Assembly: GCA_933207985.1 (NCBI GenBank)
Contig: OW240913.1
Span: 330,615,497 to 330,679,496, forward strand
Direction of reading: 5' to 3'
Origin: Pelobates cultripes
Lineage: Eukaryota; Chordata; Amphibia; Anura; Pelobatidae
Length of the DNA stretch: 64,000 nt
Both the position numbers and the translations under genes were made by a program. This document shows, one piece after another, positions 12,430 through 24,849 of this stretch; the first letter of the stretch is position 1, and each line of letters opens with the position of its first letter. Under the pieces are notes generated by a model. It worked only from the letters and a program-made list of their open reading frames with translations, was not told the origin of the DNA and ran no database searches.

Positions 12430-13022
12430 TTAAAGGGACAATATAGTCACCAGAACAACTACAGCTTATTGCATTTGTTCTGGTGAGTAGAATCATTACC
12501 TTGAGGTTTTTTGCTGTTAACACTGTCTTTTCAGAGAAAATGCAGTGTTTACATTACAGCCTAGTGATAACTTCACTGGCCACTCCTCAGATAGCTGTTA
12601 GAGATCCTTCCTGGGTCATGGCTGCCTAAAATGTATCCAAACATTCAGTATCTCCTCCCTCTGCATGCAGACACTGAACTTTCCTCATAGAGATTCATTG
12701 ATTCAATTCATCTCTATGAGGAGATGCTGATTGGCCAGGGCTGTGTTTGAATCATGCTGGCTCTGCCCCTGATCTGCCTCCTTGTCAGTCTCAGCCAATC
12801 CTATGGGGAAGCATTGTGATTGGATCAGGTCACCACTTCTAATGATGTCAGCAGACTGCTTGTTTTTACTGAGGCAAACAGCATGTAGATTTACAGCTTC
12901 AGGCTTGAATACAGTAAGATTTTGCTATATTTATGGAGGCATGAGGGGCCCAGGGGGGTGGTTTTAACACTATAGAGTCAGGAATACTTGTTTGTGTTCC
13001 TGACCCTATAGCGATCCTTTAA
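12430..13022. mobile_element. T2-type MITE, 593 bp, complete
   Basis: Bounded by TTAA on both sides, with TTAAAGGGACAATATAGTCA at the left and the complement of CTATAGCGATCCTTTAA at the right. An internal short inverted repeat sits around TTCCTCATAGAGAT and ATCTCTATGAGGA. It belongs with the other TTAAAGG elements of the window. Confidence 0.8.
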
Positions 13023-14728
13023 GAAGTAAATCCCTGTCATAATAACAAGCCTAGAATGTGACAACTTTTAATAAAATACCAGTGGTCAGTTTTTGGCAAA
13101 GTTTCAAGTCTGTTTCTCGCACTTATTGTTATAAACGCTGTAATTTGCTCTTGGCACCCAGCATAGAGAAAGCATACAGAGAAGAGGAGAAATTATACAA
13201 TATTTCCACTTATTCTGCTAATTTGCAATATATGCCCTGGATGTCCCTGAACCGAACTAGACTGCGATATCATTTGCAAAATTTTGAATATAAACTGAAA
13301 ATGTAGCATCAGATGAACAAATTCTTAAGGCATGTTATCGGTGATTATCAATATTTTATTCAAAGGTTTCATTCAAGTGTTGGTTCCTCTTTAACTCAAT
13401 CAGATCACCATGATATAAAGACGTTCCACCTATTCCTACTTGACTTTCTGTAGAACCAGAGGAACTTGTTGAGAATTGCTTTATTCTTCATGCAAGGTGA
13501 TGTAGCGTTTAAGCAATTAATTAATCCAAGTCTGATAGTTTAATTTAATCTTAAGTGTACCACTCGTAAATTACTCATATTTTCCACAACTGCAAAACTT
13601 ATGACATGCAACATCTGAGGATAAAACAGTTATGACTATAAATAAAAGTTCAAAAATATCTGTCTTCAATTACTCGCTTCTCTCGTTAATCCTTGTGAAT
13701 ATGCGGTTTTCTAAGACAATCTCTGTCAAGCAGAGATATATCAGTATCAAAAAAATAGAAACAAAAATGATATATATGTCTTTGTCGTGTGTTTAAAGGT
13801 ATCTCTCCTTGGTAAGTACGTGTTTTGTTCAGCGCTTTGTTTTCTTTTAATTCACAACACATTAGCCTTCCACAGCAATGGGGTTAAATATAAATTCCGT
13901 GAGTCAGATCTTTATCATAACAGTGAAATACTCTGATAGAATCAATATAACATCTGGAAGAAACATCTGTTACAAACATTCAGCATTTCCAGAGCTGTGC
14001 TTGATAGATATTTCTAGAAACGTTTAAGCAAACCATACGTATGATATCAGTCTTATTAAACTAATTTATGAAGACTATGTCTTTCTAGAGATGAATTCAG
14101 TTAACTTTGTATAAAATGTAAATTATTAGCCAAGTATTTTCTTGTAGTGGATTGAGATATAGCACCAGGTGACTTGAGGAGCGCAGCATTATAACATTGC
14201 ATTGATTGCCATTAAAATACTTAAAAAAAAAAAAATTACCATTTTTTTTGGTGTTCACTGTTGTACAATAGCATTACATGTGGTTACTATATAGTGTAAA
14301 GCCACTACTGTAAACCCAGTGGAACGCTGTAAAGGTACACACTTACCCCTTCTATAATAAGGGAAGGTATACACCAGAAGTAATACACTAGGAAAAATAA
14401 AAATGGGCAAACTGGTGTAATACGCTCAAAAAAAAAAAAAGGGATGTATATTGTAGATATGGATGTACTCACATGGTACAGAGCCCCTTAAGGATAGGCT
14501 CAGATCAACAATGGTATAATAAGGTGATATCAGGACCTGTCTTTAAAATAGATGAACTCAAGAGAGGAATAAAACAAAAAGAAGAGTGTTTCTTGTGTAA
14601 AACCTTATTACAATTGGTAAATATATATATATATATAAGGTGCAAATAACTGCTCACTTGAGTGAGAGCCAAATAGACCAGGCTCACAGCATAATAACCT
14701 CTGTCAGTAGAAGAGACACTGCCCTTCT
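13023..14728. other. AT-rich non-coding stretch
   Basis: No exon or transposon was recognised. A poly(A) block at 14221-14233 and a (TA)n run near 14621-14636 are the only simple features. Confidence 0.5.
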
Positions 14729-14947
14729 TTAGATTGAAGCAGATGGTAGGACCTCACAGGTCTCAATAGGTATAGCAATAATCTTTATTACATTATAAAC
14801 AAAGTTAAAAAAACAAAGGTAATAAAGTAAGCCAAACACTATCAAAAAAAGGAATGTCCACAATCAAAATTAAAAACGTTTTTGTAATAAAAGTGCATTG
14901 CCATACCTATTGAGTCCTCTGAGGTTCTACCATCTGCTTCCATCTAA
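14729..14947. repeat. inverted repeat, two 63-bp arms
   Basis: 14729-14791 and 14884-14947 are inverted copies at about 80-85% identity, sharing GAAGCAGATGGTAG and CTCAATAGGTAT. They are separated by about 92 bp of A-rich spacer. This fits a fold-back element or the ends of a small transposon. No target duplication was identified. Confidence 0.65.
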
Positions 14948-15455
14948 TCAATTGCACCAAGTTAATTAGTATTGATTTAGAAGAGAATAAAACTCACAAG
15001 CATCTTTGAGAAAATAACAGATATTTGTGCGAAATATTGGTTTTCACCTAGAGAGGTCCAGACTTTCTCACAAGATAGTTGTGCACTTTTTTGTGCTGTG
15101 GGTGAAGTCGCCAGAGTTCTGAGTACTTTTATAGATGCAGTTGAAATAAAATTTAGGTTTTCCTTAAAGATGGCATTGACGGTCGGCTAAAGGCTCCGGG
15201 ACTCTCAATTAGTATTAACCTGGTAAAATGGCAAGCACTATAACCACTTCCATAAGAAAAAGGAGTTAACATCTCTACACTGTCTTTAAGGGGCACTCCA
15301 ATCATTTTTCATAGAGCTAGCCAGTTGTGCATTCTTAGGCAAACAAATGGGTAAATGTGACCCCCAGTGTGGTTATATTTTTTGGGGGGGGAATTAATAA
15401 ATAAAATGAGTTTCTAGTTTTGTTTTGTTAATTTTTACTCATTTTGTTTTAACAG

Positions 15456-15574
15456 TTAAGGATCAAAAGAAAAAAGAAAAACTTATCAAAGCCATTGATA
15501 AATACAAGAAAGAAATCCAGGATATTTATTCTTCATCTCATCATTCCGGAGAAACATTCCCAGAACAATGGACG
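15456..15574 (+). CDS. spata7: SPATA7 internal exon (Lys-rich helix region)
   Basis: SPATA7 is a protein of the photoreceptor connecting cilium. It works with RPGRIP1 in the transition zone, and loss causes retinal dystrophy in humans. This 119-bp exon follows a T-rich tract and AACAG acceptor and ends ACG|GTCAGT. It encodes a charged helix with KDQKKKEKL, which matches the ADQQRREKL region of the vertebrate protein, and ends GETFPEQWT. The entry phase is 1 (first codon base supplied by the previous exon, not found here) and the exit phase is 0, which fits the next exon. The sequence is poorly conserved, so it is recognised by position, charge pattern and phase. Confidence 0.75.
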
Positions 15575-15819
15575 GTCAGTGCTGCTCTCTTCCTTTATTA
15601 CAGCTTAGTGTAAATTTAATTAGGGTGCAATGTATCTCAATGACGATACCGAGGAAGTTCATTTTACAGGTCAATATTTGTTCATTTTGTGTTTCTAGTA
15701 ATAATTTGCAACGGTTAACATCTTACAGTAAATCACTTTAGCAGGAATGTTCTCTTACAAATATATACTGTGTATATTGAAAAAAAAACAGAATTATATT
15801 TTAATGGTTCATGTGTTGA

Positions 15820-16256
15820 CTAATGGAACACTCCAAACACTATAACCACTACAGCATGTAGGCACCTCCCCATTGAAAGAAATAAAACCATTTTAGTATG
15901 ATTTGACTTTTCATCATGGGTCCGTCGGGCACAACTCTCCCCTTTATTACAGAGTCGGAACTCTCGTCACTGAGCTAAGTCTTAGCTCATTGTCTGATAT
16001 TGATCAGCTGATTAACATTGGTTAATGAGCTAGCACGGCACTGTAAGGCTTAGCTCAGTTGAGCAGGCGTAAGCTCTCACTGAGCGATTGAGGAGGTAGA
16101 GAATGGGAAGAGGTAATAAACAGTACCTGGATGACCCCAGGTAGGAAATCAAACCATTCTAAATGGTTTGACTCCTTACATTGGGAGAGATGGGACACCA
16201 GGGCACTCTTTGCACCATAACCACTACAGCACACTTTAGTTATGGCGTTCCTTTAA
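15820..16256. mobile_element. T2-type MITE, about 437 bp
   Basis: The left end CTAATGGAACACTCCAAACA is a mutated TTAA-GGAACACTCC terminus. The right end GGCGTTCCTTTAA is its inverted partner and closes at TTAA. ACTATAACCACTACAGC occurs near both ends in opposite orientation. A CTTAAGGGGCACTCC end of another related fragment is visible near 15287. The following stretch 16257-17910 holds nothing recognisable. Confidence 0.65.
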
Positions 16257-17910
16257 ATTAATTTAAAGTGTTATCCTTTCCTTATTTATATAAGCATGCC
16301 AACCTACATGATTACATGGTTAATTAGTGTAAATAAACACATAATCTGTATTGTGAGGTTAATTCATTGAACACTGAATTGTAAATGATTAAAAATCAAA
16401 TTGCAAAAAAAATTTTTTTTAAATGCAAACAGTGTTGTTTTGGAAACATTCTCCAGCTATGCTACTGTTACAGTGTTGCTGTTTTAATTTTCCTATCAAT
16501 ACATTTTCCTAATTCGTGAATAAGCCTCAACCGTGAGTCAGAAAAACTCCCAAAACTTTCAAATTTTCTCCTATGTTCTGTTACAAAAGATATATTTATT
16601 TTTTCTAACTGTTGTATTCTTTCTTATACAACGTAAACATTGCATATTTATTTGTATATTGTTCTATGTTAATTGAGTTCAGACAGCTTGTTGAAACAGT
16701 CAGTAATACCAGTGTCATAGAATCTAACCAAGTAAGTTAATTGACAAATTTCTAAATTCTGGATCATTGGAATGTCTTGGGCATTGGGTTAAGAACACCT
16801 GTTCTGTCTAACAGTGAGAAAACAGATTGCACTCTGCCAAATACTTTTCTTTCACCTTTCAAAAAGTGAGTTTTCATTAGGTTCTGGGTATTGATTATTA
16901 CACAGCATCCATTTCCATAACTCTGAAAACTTTGATTAGTACCCTTAGCTCACAATTTATTATATGGAAGGTGTTTATTATATATAAGGTCAAATACTGC
17001 CTCATATACAGCCACACACTCAGAAACGCACAATCTCACACACACAATGTTTTCATATTTACCATCTGCCTCCTACTGAGGATTAACTCATTATTACATT
17101 TGTATTTACCGAGGGTAAAAATATAGATAAGTAAGGCACAAACTCAGGATTGTTTTGCATGTTTTTTGTCTGCCGATAATCAGTATAGCAAATTAATGGA
17201 ACACTACCGCATTAATAATAAATATATTTGTGTCTTGGTTCATTGCACTGGAGTGTTTTCTAGTCCATTTAGATTACTGGCCCCCAAAACGCAAAATAGT
17301 GAGTTGTTATTTCTGATCCAGTGGTGGGATGATCCCTCGCTGCAGCACCACCTCCAGGAGGTAATCAATACAGATATGCTCCTGACCAATCCAATGCTTC
17401 TAAAAGGGCACATCCATAGCAATTGCTATGCTGCTCCTGCAATACATGAAATCCTATACTTCTATATGAGAAACTTCACTTTTTGCTGGGTCAGTGTGAA
17501 CAAGGGGACACTTATTCCTAAAACACATTAGCAAGCTGAACTGATTTAGGTGTTTGGGGCATTTTTTTATTTTTTTTTAAACAGCCATTAGAATTTTCTA
17601 TTCCTTAGATTTCTATTAATTGCAGCGTGTAGAAGTAGCTCTTCTTAAAATGAATTCATTTTAATTTTATAAGAAGAATCCTCACTTTGTATTATTTATA
17701 ATTGTAGGCCCATTTCCATAATGTTATGACAAGTGACAGCTTGAAAGTAAAATTAACTGAACTCATGTACTATTCCTTCGTAACACCTCTAACCTAAAAA
17801 AATAAATACATAAAATAACACTTTGTGAAGAAAGTGAAAGAAATGTAAGCCATTACATTCAGCAGGCAGTTTTATTGGTTTATGAAAGGGATAATCAAAT
17901 ACCGTGGCTA

Positions 17911-18336
17911 AGACTCTCTCTCACTAGCAAACACACACACCGCCATGGCTGAAGCTTACCTGGCACTGGCAGGTGAAGTTGCAATTTTGTGACCCTTCTT
18001 TGCAGCGAGGTCAGCAACGTGCATGGGGGCAGAGCTTACGTGCAGGAGGCGGAGCTTGCATTAAGGAGGTGGGGAATGCAGCCGAAATTAAGGTAAATAG
18101 TGCAGGGAGACTCATAGGTCTCCCTCCGGTGTTCTGTCGCCGCGGGCAGACTAATTGCGGCCACACCATCCCCAAGCTCCTCCCTCATTACTCCCCTCGG
18201 ACTGACACAGGCTGTCACAGTCCGAGGGGAAAATACTTAAAAACATATAACCTAATGATTTGGGCTGTGTGCCCGGCCCCATGTTAGTGCGGCCCACCGG
18301 GAAATTTCCCGGTATCCTGGTGGGCCAGTCCGGCCC
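17911..18336 (+). mobile_element. GC-rich non-autonomous element ending CCAGTCCGGCCCT
   Basis: A short (CA)n run at 17926-17941 leads into about 390 bp of GC-rich sequence. That sequence ends with the palindrome CCGGGAAATTTCCCGG and the terminus CCAGTCCGGCCCT. The same palindrome and terminus recur at 62880-62936, so the two are copies of one family. Base composition is sharply higher in GC than the surroundings. An internal inverted repeat CCCCTCGGACTG / CAGTCCGAGGGG surrounds 18194-18230. No protein. Confidence 0.6.
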
Positions 18337-18879
18337 TACTCATGCCGTTAGCAAACTCACTTAGAATTTTCAGTATCCAAACATAAAGAATATCCCTGGG
18401 CCCTTAGGGAAGGGGTGCATGACTGCTGACCCAAGGTCATGGAAGGGGCAATTAGGTGGAGTAGCTGTTGTATACCATTGTATACCATAAGAAGAGCCGC
18501 ACGTATCCCTTGTGTCATTTTCCTGCTTTCTTCTTCAGCTGTGGAAATGCAGGCCCAGCTACTAATCTTTGTGCTTGGCCAATATACCTCTCTATTGCAG
18601 CATTTAGAGAGTGTGCCACTTCTTCAGATGTTTCCACCCAGCAGGCATGGGATCCAGAGCTGACAGAGAGTGGTAGGCGATCTAGGCCTGCCTTTCGTCT
18701 GAGTCCCAGTTCCATACACTGCACCGGGCAAATGAGACTGAACTGTCCATGCCTTGGCCAGCACTCATTCTGGGCCTCCCTCCACTGCTTCAAAGGGTGC
18801 AGTGATTACACTGCTGCATCGGGCTTAAAAATAACTCTAAACATAATATCCCATTGTGACATATGGGGAAAAAAAAACC

Positions 18880-19163
18880 TTAAAGGAACTCTATAGTAAA
18901 AGAGATACAAATGTTTTCCTTTCACTATAGCTGTGAAAACACAGCTTAAGCCCCAGCCCCCTTGCAAGCACTGTGTAGCACTGAATCAGGAAACACATCT
19001 AATCAGAGTAATGGCCACTAGAGGTGTTACAAGGCAACAATGTAAACACTGACTTTTCTCTGAAAAGGCAATGTTTACATGAAAATGTCTGCAGGGACAG
19101 ACTATACACACACCAGGGCAACTACATTAAGCTGTAGTGCTGATGACTATAGTGTTCATTTAA
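18880..19163. mobile_element. T2-type MITE, 284 bp
   Basis: Starts TTAAAGGAACTCTATAGTA and ends with the inverted equivalent ACTATAGTGTTCATTTAA, bounded by TTAA. Between 18337 and 18879 nothing is recognised. From 19164 to 19756 the sequence is AT-rich without features. Confidence 0.7.
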
Positions 19164-19755
19164 AGGAACAATCTGAGGGCAAATACAAAGTAAAAAACTT
19201 AATGAAAAATATACTAGAAAAATATAATATGAAAAATATATAAAATTAAAAACTAAATTAGAAAAATATATAATAAATGTAAAAAGATAATGAACAAAAT
19301 TAATGAAAATATAATAGACCATCTAATATAGAAAAATTATAGCTGGGGCCCATAAAGAAATACAAAAAGTATGATATGTCCCTCTATCATACCCCTATAT
19401 GACAAGCATATGTAATAAACAAAATAACATTAAGCTGTGTTCTCATAGGTGAATTGCATCAAAGTCAGGTCCCCCATGGGAATCTTGGAGCCAGGTGTCA
19501 TGGTCTTCGATTTGTTAAAGTTAATTTGAAATGGAACCATGCTGTCTAAGCTTATGCATTGTTGCCAGAATGTCTACTGCCTGATCATCGGCAAAATTAA
19601 TCTGTTTCAATGTACTAGAGCCTTGCTATATGTCTAAAAAGTATTTGGCTTTGTGTTGAGTTCCAAAGACAAACAAAATAGAAATGGGGAGGGTGGGTAA
19701 CCTTGGCAAATTGCCCACCCCATCACAGCAATAACAGTAAGGTGCACATATTAGG

Positions 19756-20040
19756 TAAAGCAGGGCTGGTGCGTTCTATAGGTGACTTAGACAGTCTCCT
19801 AGGGCACACAGGCCTGGGGGCGCAAGATTTGAGTGACCCAGCAGGAGGGAAGCTCACTGCGCTCCCTCCTGCCAGTCACTCAGTTTAGCGTGGCTGGGCG
19901 GTGCGGAACGCAGTACAGGAGCACTTCCTGTCAGTCGGGCCGGGTACAGGAAACAGAAGCTGCCCGGCCACGCTACAAAGAGGTAGGAGGAACAACAGGG
20001 AAGGGATGGGAGATGGCACTAAGATACTGGGGGGAAGGAC
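19756..20040 (-). mobile_element. GC-rich element end (AGGGCTGGTGC) next to minisatellite
   Basis: The left terminus AGGGCTGGTGCGTTC and the GC-rich body (GTGGCTGGGCGGTGC ... CTGCCCGGCCACGC, a palindromic pair around 19890-19975) parallel the inverse of 44041-44330. Both share the order of end, GGGCACA-like box, GCAGGAGGG-type box, and a palindromic core with CTTCCTGTCA. The large purine-rich minisatellite begins directly to its right. Confidence 0.55.
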
Positions 20041-21540
20041 AGACCACTAAGGGACACTGGGGGTGAGGAGAGATCAATAAGGGACACTAGGGGAGGGACA
20101 GAGATCACTAAGGGACACTGGGGAAGGGACCACTAAGGGACACTGGGGAAGGGGACAACCAAGGAACACTGGGGAGGAGAGAACACCAACGGACACTGGG
20201 GAGGAGAGACCACTAAGGGACACTGGGAGGGAGAAGAGACCACTAAGGGACACTAGGGGGGGAGACTACTAAGGGACACTGAAGGGGAGGAGAGACCACT
20301 AAGGGACATGGGGAGGAGGAGAGACCACTAAGGGACGCTGGGGGGAGGAGGAGAGACCACTAAGGGACATTGGGGGGTAGAGACCACTAAGGGACATTGG
20401 GGGGGAGAGACCACTAAGGGACACTGGGAGACCACTAAGGGACACGGGGAGACCACTAAGGGACACTTGGGGAGGAGAGACCACTAAGGGATACTGGGGG
20501 GGAAGAGAGGTCACTAAGGGAAATATAGGGGGTAGAGACCACTAAAGGAAAGATGGAGGGGAGGAGAGGCCACTAAGGGAAAGCTGGAGGGGGAGGAAGA
20601 CCACTAAGGGACACTGAGGGGGGAGGAGAGACCACTAAGGGACACAGGGGGAGGAGAGACCACTAAAGGACATGGAGGAGAAACTATGAAGGGACACTGG
20701 GAGGGGGAGGAGAGACCACTAAGGGACACAGGTGGGGAGAGACCAATAAGGGACACTGCAGGGGAGGAGAGACCACAAAGGGACACTGAGGGGAGGAGAG
20801 ACCACTAAGGGAAAGGTGGAGGGGGAGAGACCACTAAGGGACACTGAGGGGGGAGGAGAGACCACTAAGGGACATTGGGGGTAGGAGACACCACTAAGGG
20901 AAAGGTGGGGGGTAGAGACCACTAAGAGAAAGATGGGGGGGAGAGGCCACTAAGGGAAAGGTAGGGGGAGACACCACTAAGGGAAAGATGGGGGAGAGGG
21001 GAGAACTCTAAGGGACAGGGGAGAGGAAGAGCACTATGGGACGGGAGGTCAGGTGAGAGCACTATGGGAAGGGGGGGCAGGGGAGAGCACTATAGGAATG
21101 GGGACAGGGGGCAGGGGAGAGCACTAAGGGACAGGGGGAACGGGACAGCACTAAGGGACAGGAGGGGAGATCACTAAGGGACAGGTGGGCAGTGGAGAGC
21201 ACTAATGGACAGGGGATCAGGTAAGAGCACTAAGGGACAGGGGGCAGGGGAGATCACAAAGGGACAGGTGGGGAGGGGAGATCACTAAGGGATGGGAGGA
21301 CACTAATGGATAGGAGAGCACCAAGGGACAGGAGGGGATGGGAGAGCACTAAGGGGCACGAGGGGATGGGAGAGCACTAAGGGACAGAAGGGGAGGGAAG
21401 AGCACCAAGGGACAGGAGGGGAGGGGAGACTTCTAAGGAAAAGGAGGGAGACCTCTAAGGAACAGGAGGAGAAGTGGAGTTGAGACCACTAAGGGATGGG
21501 GGAAGTGGAAGAGATCATTAAGGGACGGGGGATTGTAAGA
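20040..21540. repeat. purine-rich minisatellite, ~22-28-bp units
   Basis: About 55-60 diverged units built on GACCACTAAGGGACACTGGG with variable G-rich spacers (GGAGGAGA, GGGGAGA). The right part turns into AGCACTAAGGGACAGG units. One strand is almost free of T. Open frames across it on the minus strand are repeat artefacts, giving SLSGLSPP-like peptides. Confidence 0.9.
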
Positions 21541-21830
21541 CACACAGAGAGGCTGAGGAAGGGGTGAAAGAGAAGCACAGACGGGTTGGTGGGGGAGACA
21601 GAGATACACAGAGGGGCTCAGGAGAGAGACAAACAGTTGCTTGTGAGGGAGACACACAGAGGGACCTGGGGGGAAAAGAGACAAACCAAGGAGCTCGGAA
21701 GAGTAAGACACAAAGAGACTTGGGGGAGTAAGACACGCAAAGGGGTTGGGAGAATGTAGGAGACATACAAAGAGGGGGGGATAAGAGACACACAAGGGGC
21801 TTGTAAAAGATACGCTAAAGGGGACACAAA
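21541..21830. repeat. degenerate GAGACACACAGAGGG repeat
   Basis: A diverged continuation of the purine-rich array with units around GAGACACACAGAGGGGCT. It is followed by a short AT-rich spacer and then the CA-rich block. Confidence 0.7.
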
Positions 21831-21930
21831 ACTTAAAGAAAAATTATATTAATAAACTAAATATAAAAATAAAGAGCTGCTCCCCTCTTAACCCCTATCC
21901 TACCCCACAAACCCTCTCTTTCACACTACA

Positions 21931-22260
21931 CACATACAAAATGCATCCTTACACATACACAGAAACACACATGCACAGAATGCATCCCTACTCACACACA
22001 CACACTGAAACATACAATGCATCCTACACACACAGAACACACCATGCTTTCCTTAAACAAACAAAAATACACAATGCATCCCTTACACACACAATGCATA
22101 CATCACAAACACACACTTTCACACACAGAAGCCCACAATGCATCCCTTACACACACACACACTGCTTCTCTTAATTTATATCTCACACACACTCAATGCA
22201 TCCCTTACAGGCAAACACACTGTATTATATTACATACACATATTCACACAATGCATCCCT
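21931..22260. repeat. CA-rich minisatellite with ATGCATCCCTTACACACA units
   Basis: Repeats of about 24-35 bp, each with AATGCATCCCTTACACACAC followed by a variable (CA)n stretch. The same unit resumes at 23144-23490. Confidence 0.85.
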
Positions 22261-23143
22261 GTAACCACATGTGGTTCCCTTATTTACCACTATAATGTCT
22301 TAAAGCATAGAACTTAGTAGGGCTAACCATACAGATATCTTAGCCATAATTTTATATAGTGTAAGAGATCCTCTATTTACCATATATCAATAATTGAAAA
22401 TACAATATAAAATAAGGATTGTCTTGGAAGCAATAGTTTTGTCTTTTGGATATTTATTATATAAAAATATAAAATCCATTATAGCAGAGTTTATAAGATT
22501 AAATTACATGCTTGCAAATATCATTAATAGGTTAACATACCCTTCTGAAAATGTCATCATGTCAGCCTCTCTGTCATTTTAAGATGGAGCAGTGTCTGTC
22601 TCCAAGTCTCTCCTCTGTGTCTTAACATTTAAAAGTACTTAGGTGTCTCTATTTTAGGTTACTGTAGTTCAAATATGAAAAAGTAACACTTCTTTTACTT
22701 TATTCAATTGAGGACCTCCCTTAATTTGGCAAACATACAAGGCCATAACTAAAGGGTGCAAACGTCATGGAAATTTTCCTGACTTAGTTCAAGATGGCAT
22801 TTTAAAGTCTGAATAGGTTATCTGTTGTTTATACTAAGTCGTAAGTGTACAGTCGTGGGAGATTCCCGGATTTGGGGAAGTTCCATTAACTTGGGGTTAC
22901 CACAGTATATTATGTACTGCAAGAGTCGTAGTATAGCCTTGAAGCTTGTTTATGCATTATTGTTATTGTAATTTGTCTGGGACAAAATGGCGCAAACATA
23001 TTATGCACTGAGGTTATTGAAAAACAATATGTTCCATTTCTAACACCTTGTCAGTTTGCAATATCTCTTAAAGACAAAGTACACAGTTTAAGAAATACAA
23101 CATTTCATTCTAAAACTTGTAATATTTGCATTTGCCCATAACA
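22261..23143. other. AT-rich sequence between two halves of one satellite
   Basis: About 880 bp without recognisable coding or repeat family. Both sides carry the same CA-rich satellite unit (CATCCCT at each border), so this may be an insertion into an originally single array. No terminal inverted repeat was found. Confidence 0.4.
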
Positions 23144-23490
23144 TCCCTTACACACACACACCCACACACCCAAAAACACACAATGCATCCCTTACACACA
23201 CACACTGCATTACATTACATACACACACAGAGACACACCTTGCATCCCTTACACATACAAACACAGATTCACACAATGCATCCCTTACACACACACACAC
23301 CCACACACCCAGAAAAACATAATGCATTCTTTACACACAAACACCCAATGCATCCCCTATACACACCCACTACATGCCTTACACAAACTGGTATGCCTAT
23401 ACACTACATTTCATAAGAACACACACACATTACATCCTCTACAATAACACATAACACTTCCCCTACACACATACACTCCACTCCCTGTGA
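23144..23490. repeat. CA-rich minisatellite, second block
   Basis: Same unit as 21931-22260, with CATCCCTTACACACACACAC-type segments, decaying towards the right. Confidence 0.85.
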
Positions 23491-23779
23491 GCAAACTCAT
23501 GGGTGGGCCATGTCGGTGGACTTATGGGTGGGCCTTGTAGACATACTCATGGTCAGGCCCTGGGGTTCCAGACCGTGATCTGTGTAAGGGGCCCCATAAA
23601 ATGGAGCTGCTTCTTGTTCGTTGATTTTTGTGAGCACTGCCTCCAGAGAGCCTGTTTTAACACCAGACCAGTGGAGTCAGACTGCAGCCTAAGCCCATCA
23701 TCATTGTCTTGTCATCATCTGGTGGTAAGTAAGCAATCTAGTATATTATTAGTGGCACTAATCTCTAATTTACCTCACA

Positions 23780-23910
23780 TTAAAGGGACACTATAGTCAC
23801 CAGAACCCTCTACAGCTTAATGTAGAGGCTCTGGTGTCTATAGCCTGTCCCTGCAGACTTTTTAATGGCTTTTCAGAAAAAAGACACTGTGTTCAGCACT
23901 GGTGTTGGCT
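23780..23910 (+). mobile_element. T2-type MITE, left fragment
   Basis: Begins TTAAAGGGACACTATAGTCA and contains a hairpin with CTCTACAGCTTAATGTAGAG. The right terminus was not found, so it is truncated. A G9-10 run follows near 23951. Confidence 0.6.
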
Positions 23911-24388
23911 CATATGGCAGGTCATATGGGTTGGGCATTGTGATTGATGTGGGGGGGGGGATTTTTGTTTGCCTACGGTGGCAAAAATCCTTGCACTGGC
24001 CTTGAGGCAAAGGCATAAGCATGGAGAACCAGTAAGCTAAATACATATATAACTCAATATATGAAAACTTTAGTGGCACAAATGGCTAGGCTTCATCATA
24101 ACAAGCAGACTTCTCGAGGTTAGAACGTTATACAGGAAACCCAGGAGTAGTCCGCATATAAAGCCGAAGTGAGAAGGCCTGCAATATCCAGAAAAAGGTT
24201 TGTGAACAAATAGAAGGGATGATAAAAAAAATGGATTAGTTGCATTTATATCATTTATTACTTTTATTTATCATACATAATTAAGGCTGTATTAATAGTT
24301 TTATAGTTTGTAAAGTACAGATTTATTACATTTTATTTCCAATGTATTTGGTGCTAATTTGATTTAATGTATTTTTCTCTATCGAAAG

Positions 24389-24849
24389 CCAATAAACGAG
24401 GAATATCTGCATTCTGTTCTAAAAGAGAATCCAGGTACCAAAGATGGACAGAATTTTCAAGGATGGAAGACAATAAAACAATCTCAATCTCAATCTCCAG
24501 CTCAGATAGCAAGAGAAACCATGTTTAATATTCAACAAGGAGACTATCACAGGGGTTTTTCAGTACTACCATCCAGTGGGCTCCGTGCCAACTACCGGCC
24601 AACCAGCAACATAGGTGAAAAGAAGAAAACGTACCATGATCCTGAAAAGAAAACCTATAGCGGAGACCTGCTCGATAAACATGCAGCAAGATTTACAAGT
24701 GCAAAACAACCTTTTAAGCCTCGTTTACTAAAGAAATCCTCCCAGTCTTTTCTTTCCAATTACAAGTATTACAAACCTCCTGGCAAGAAAAATAGTGCCA
24801 AGCAACCATCACCAAAATCTGTCTTCGAAAGTCTCAAAGAACGTCACAG
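24389..24849 (+). CDS. spata7: SPATA7 large internal exon (conserved SGDLLDKH block)
   Basis: This is the strongest evidence for the gene. The 461-bp exon follows a pyrimidine tract and GAAAG acceptor and ends CACAG|GTAACG. It is read in phase 0 from PINEEYLHSVLKENPG and leaves in phase 2. Near its end is the best conserved part of SPATA7: YSGDLLDKHAARF, then QPFKPRLLKK and SFLSNYKYYKP. These correspond to SGDLLDKH, PFTPRTLK and SFLSQYRYYTP of the mammalian protein. The middle is Gln/Ser-rich and variable. The protein acts at the connecting cilium of photoreceptors. The open frame runs without a stop over the whole exon. Confidence 0.9.

Noticed and set aside
20299..21827. Several minus-strand frames rich in Ser/Leu/Pro
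   Set aside because: Artefacts of the purine-rich minisatellite.
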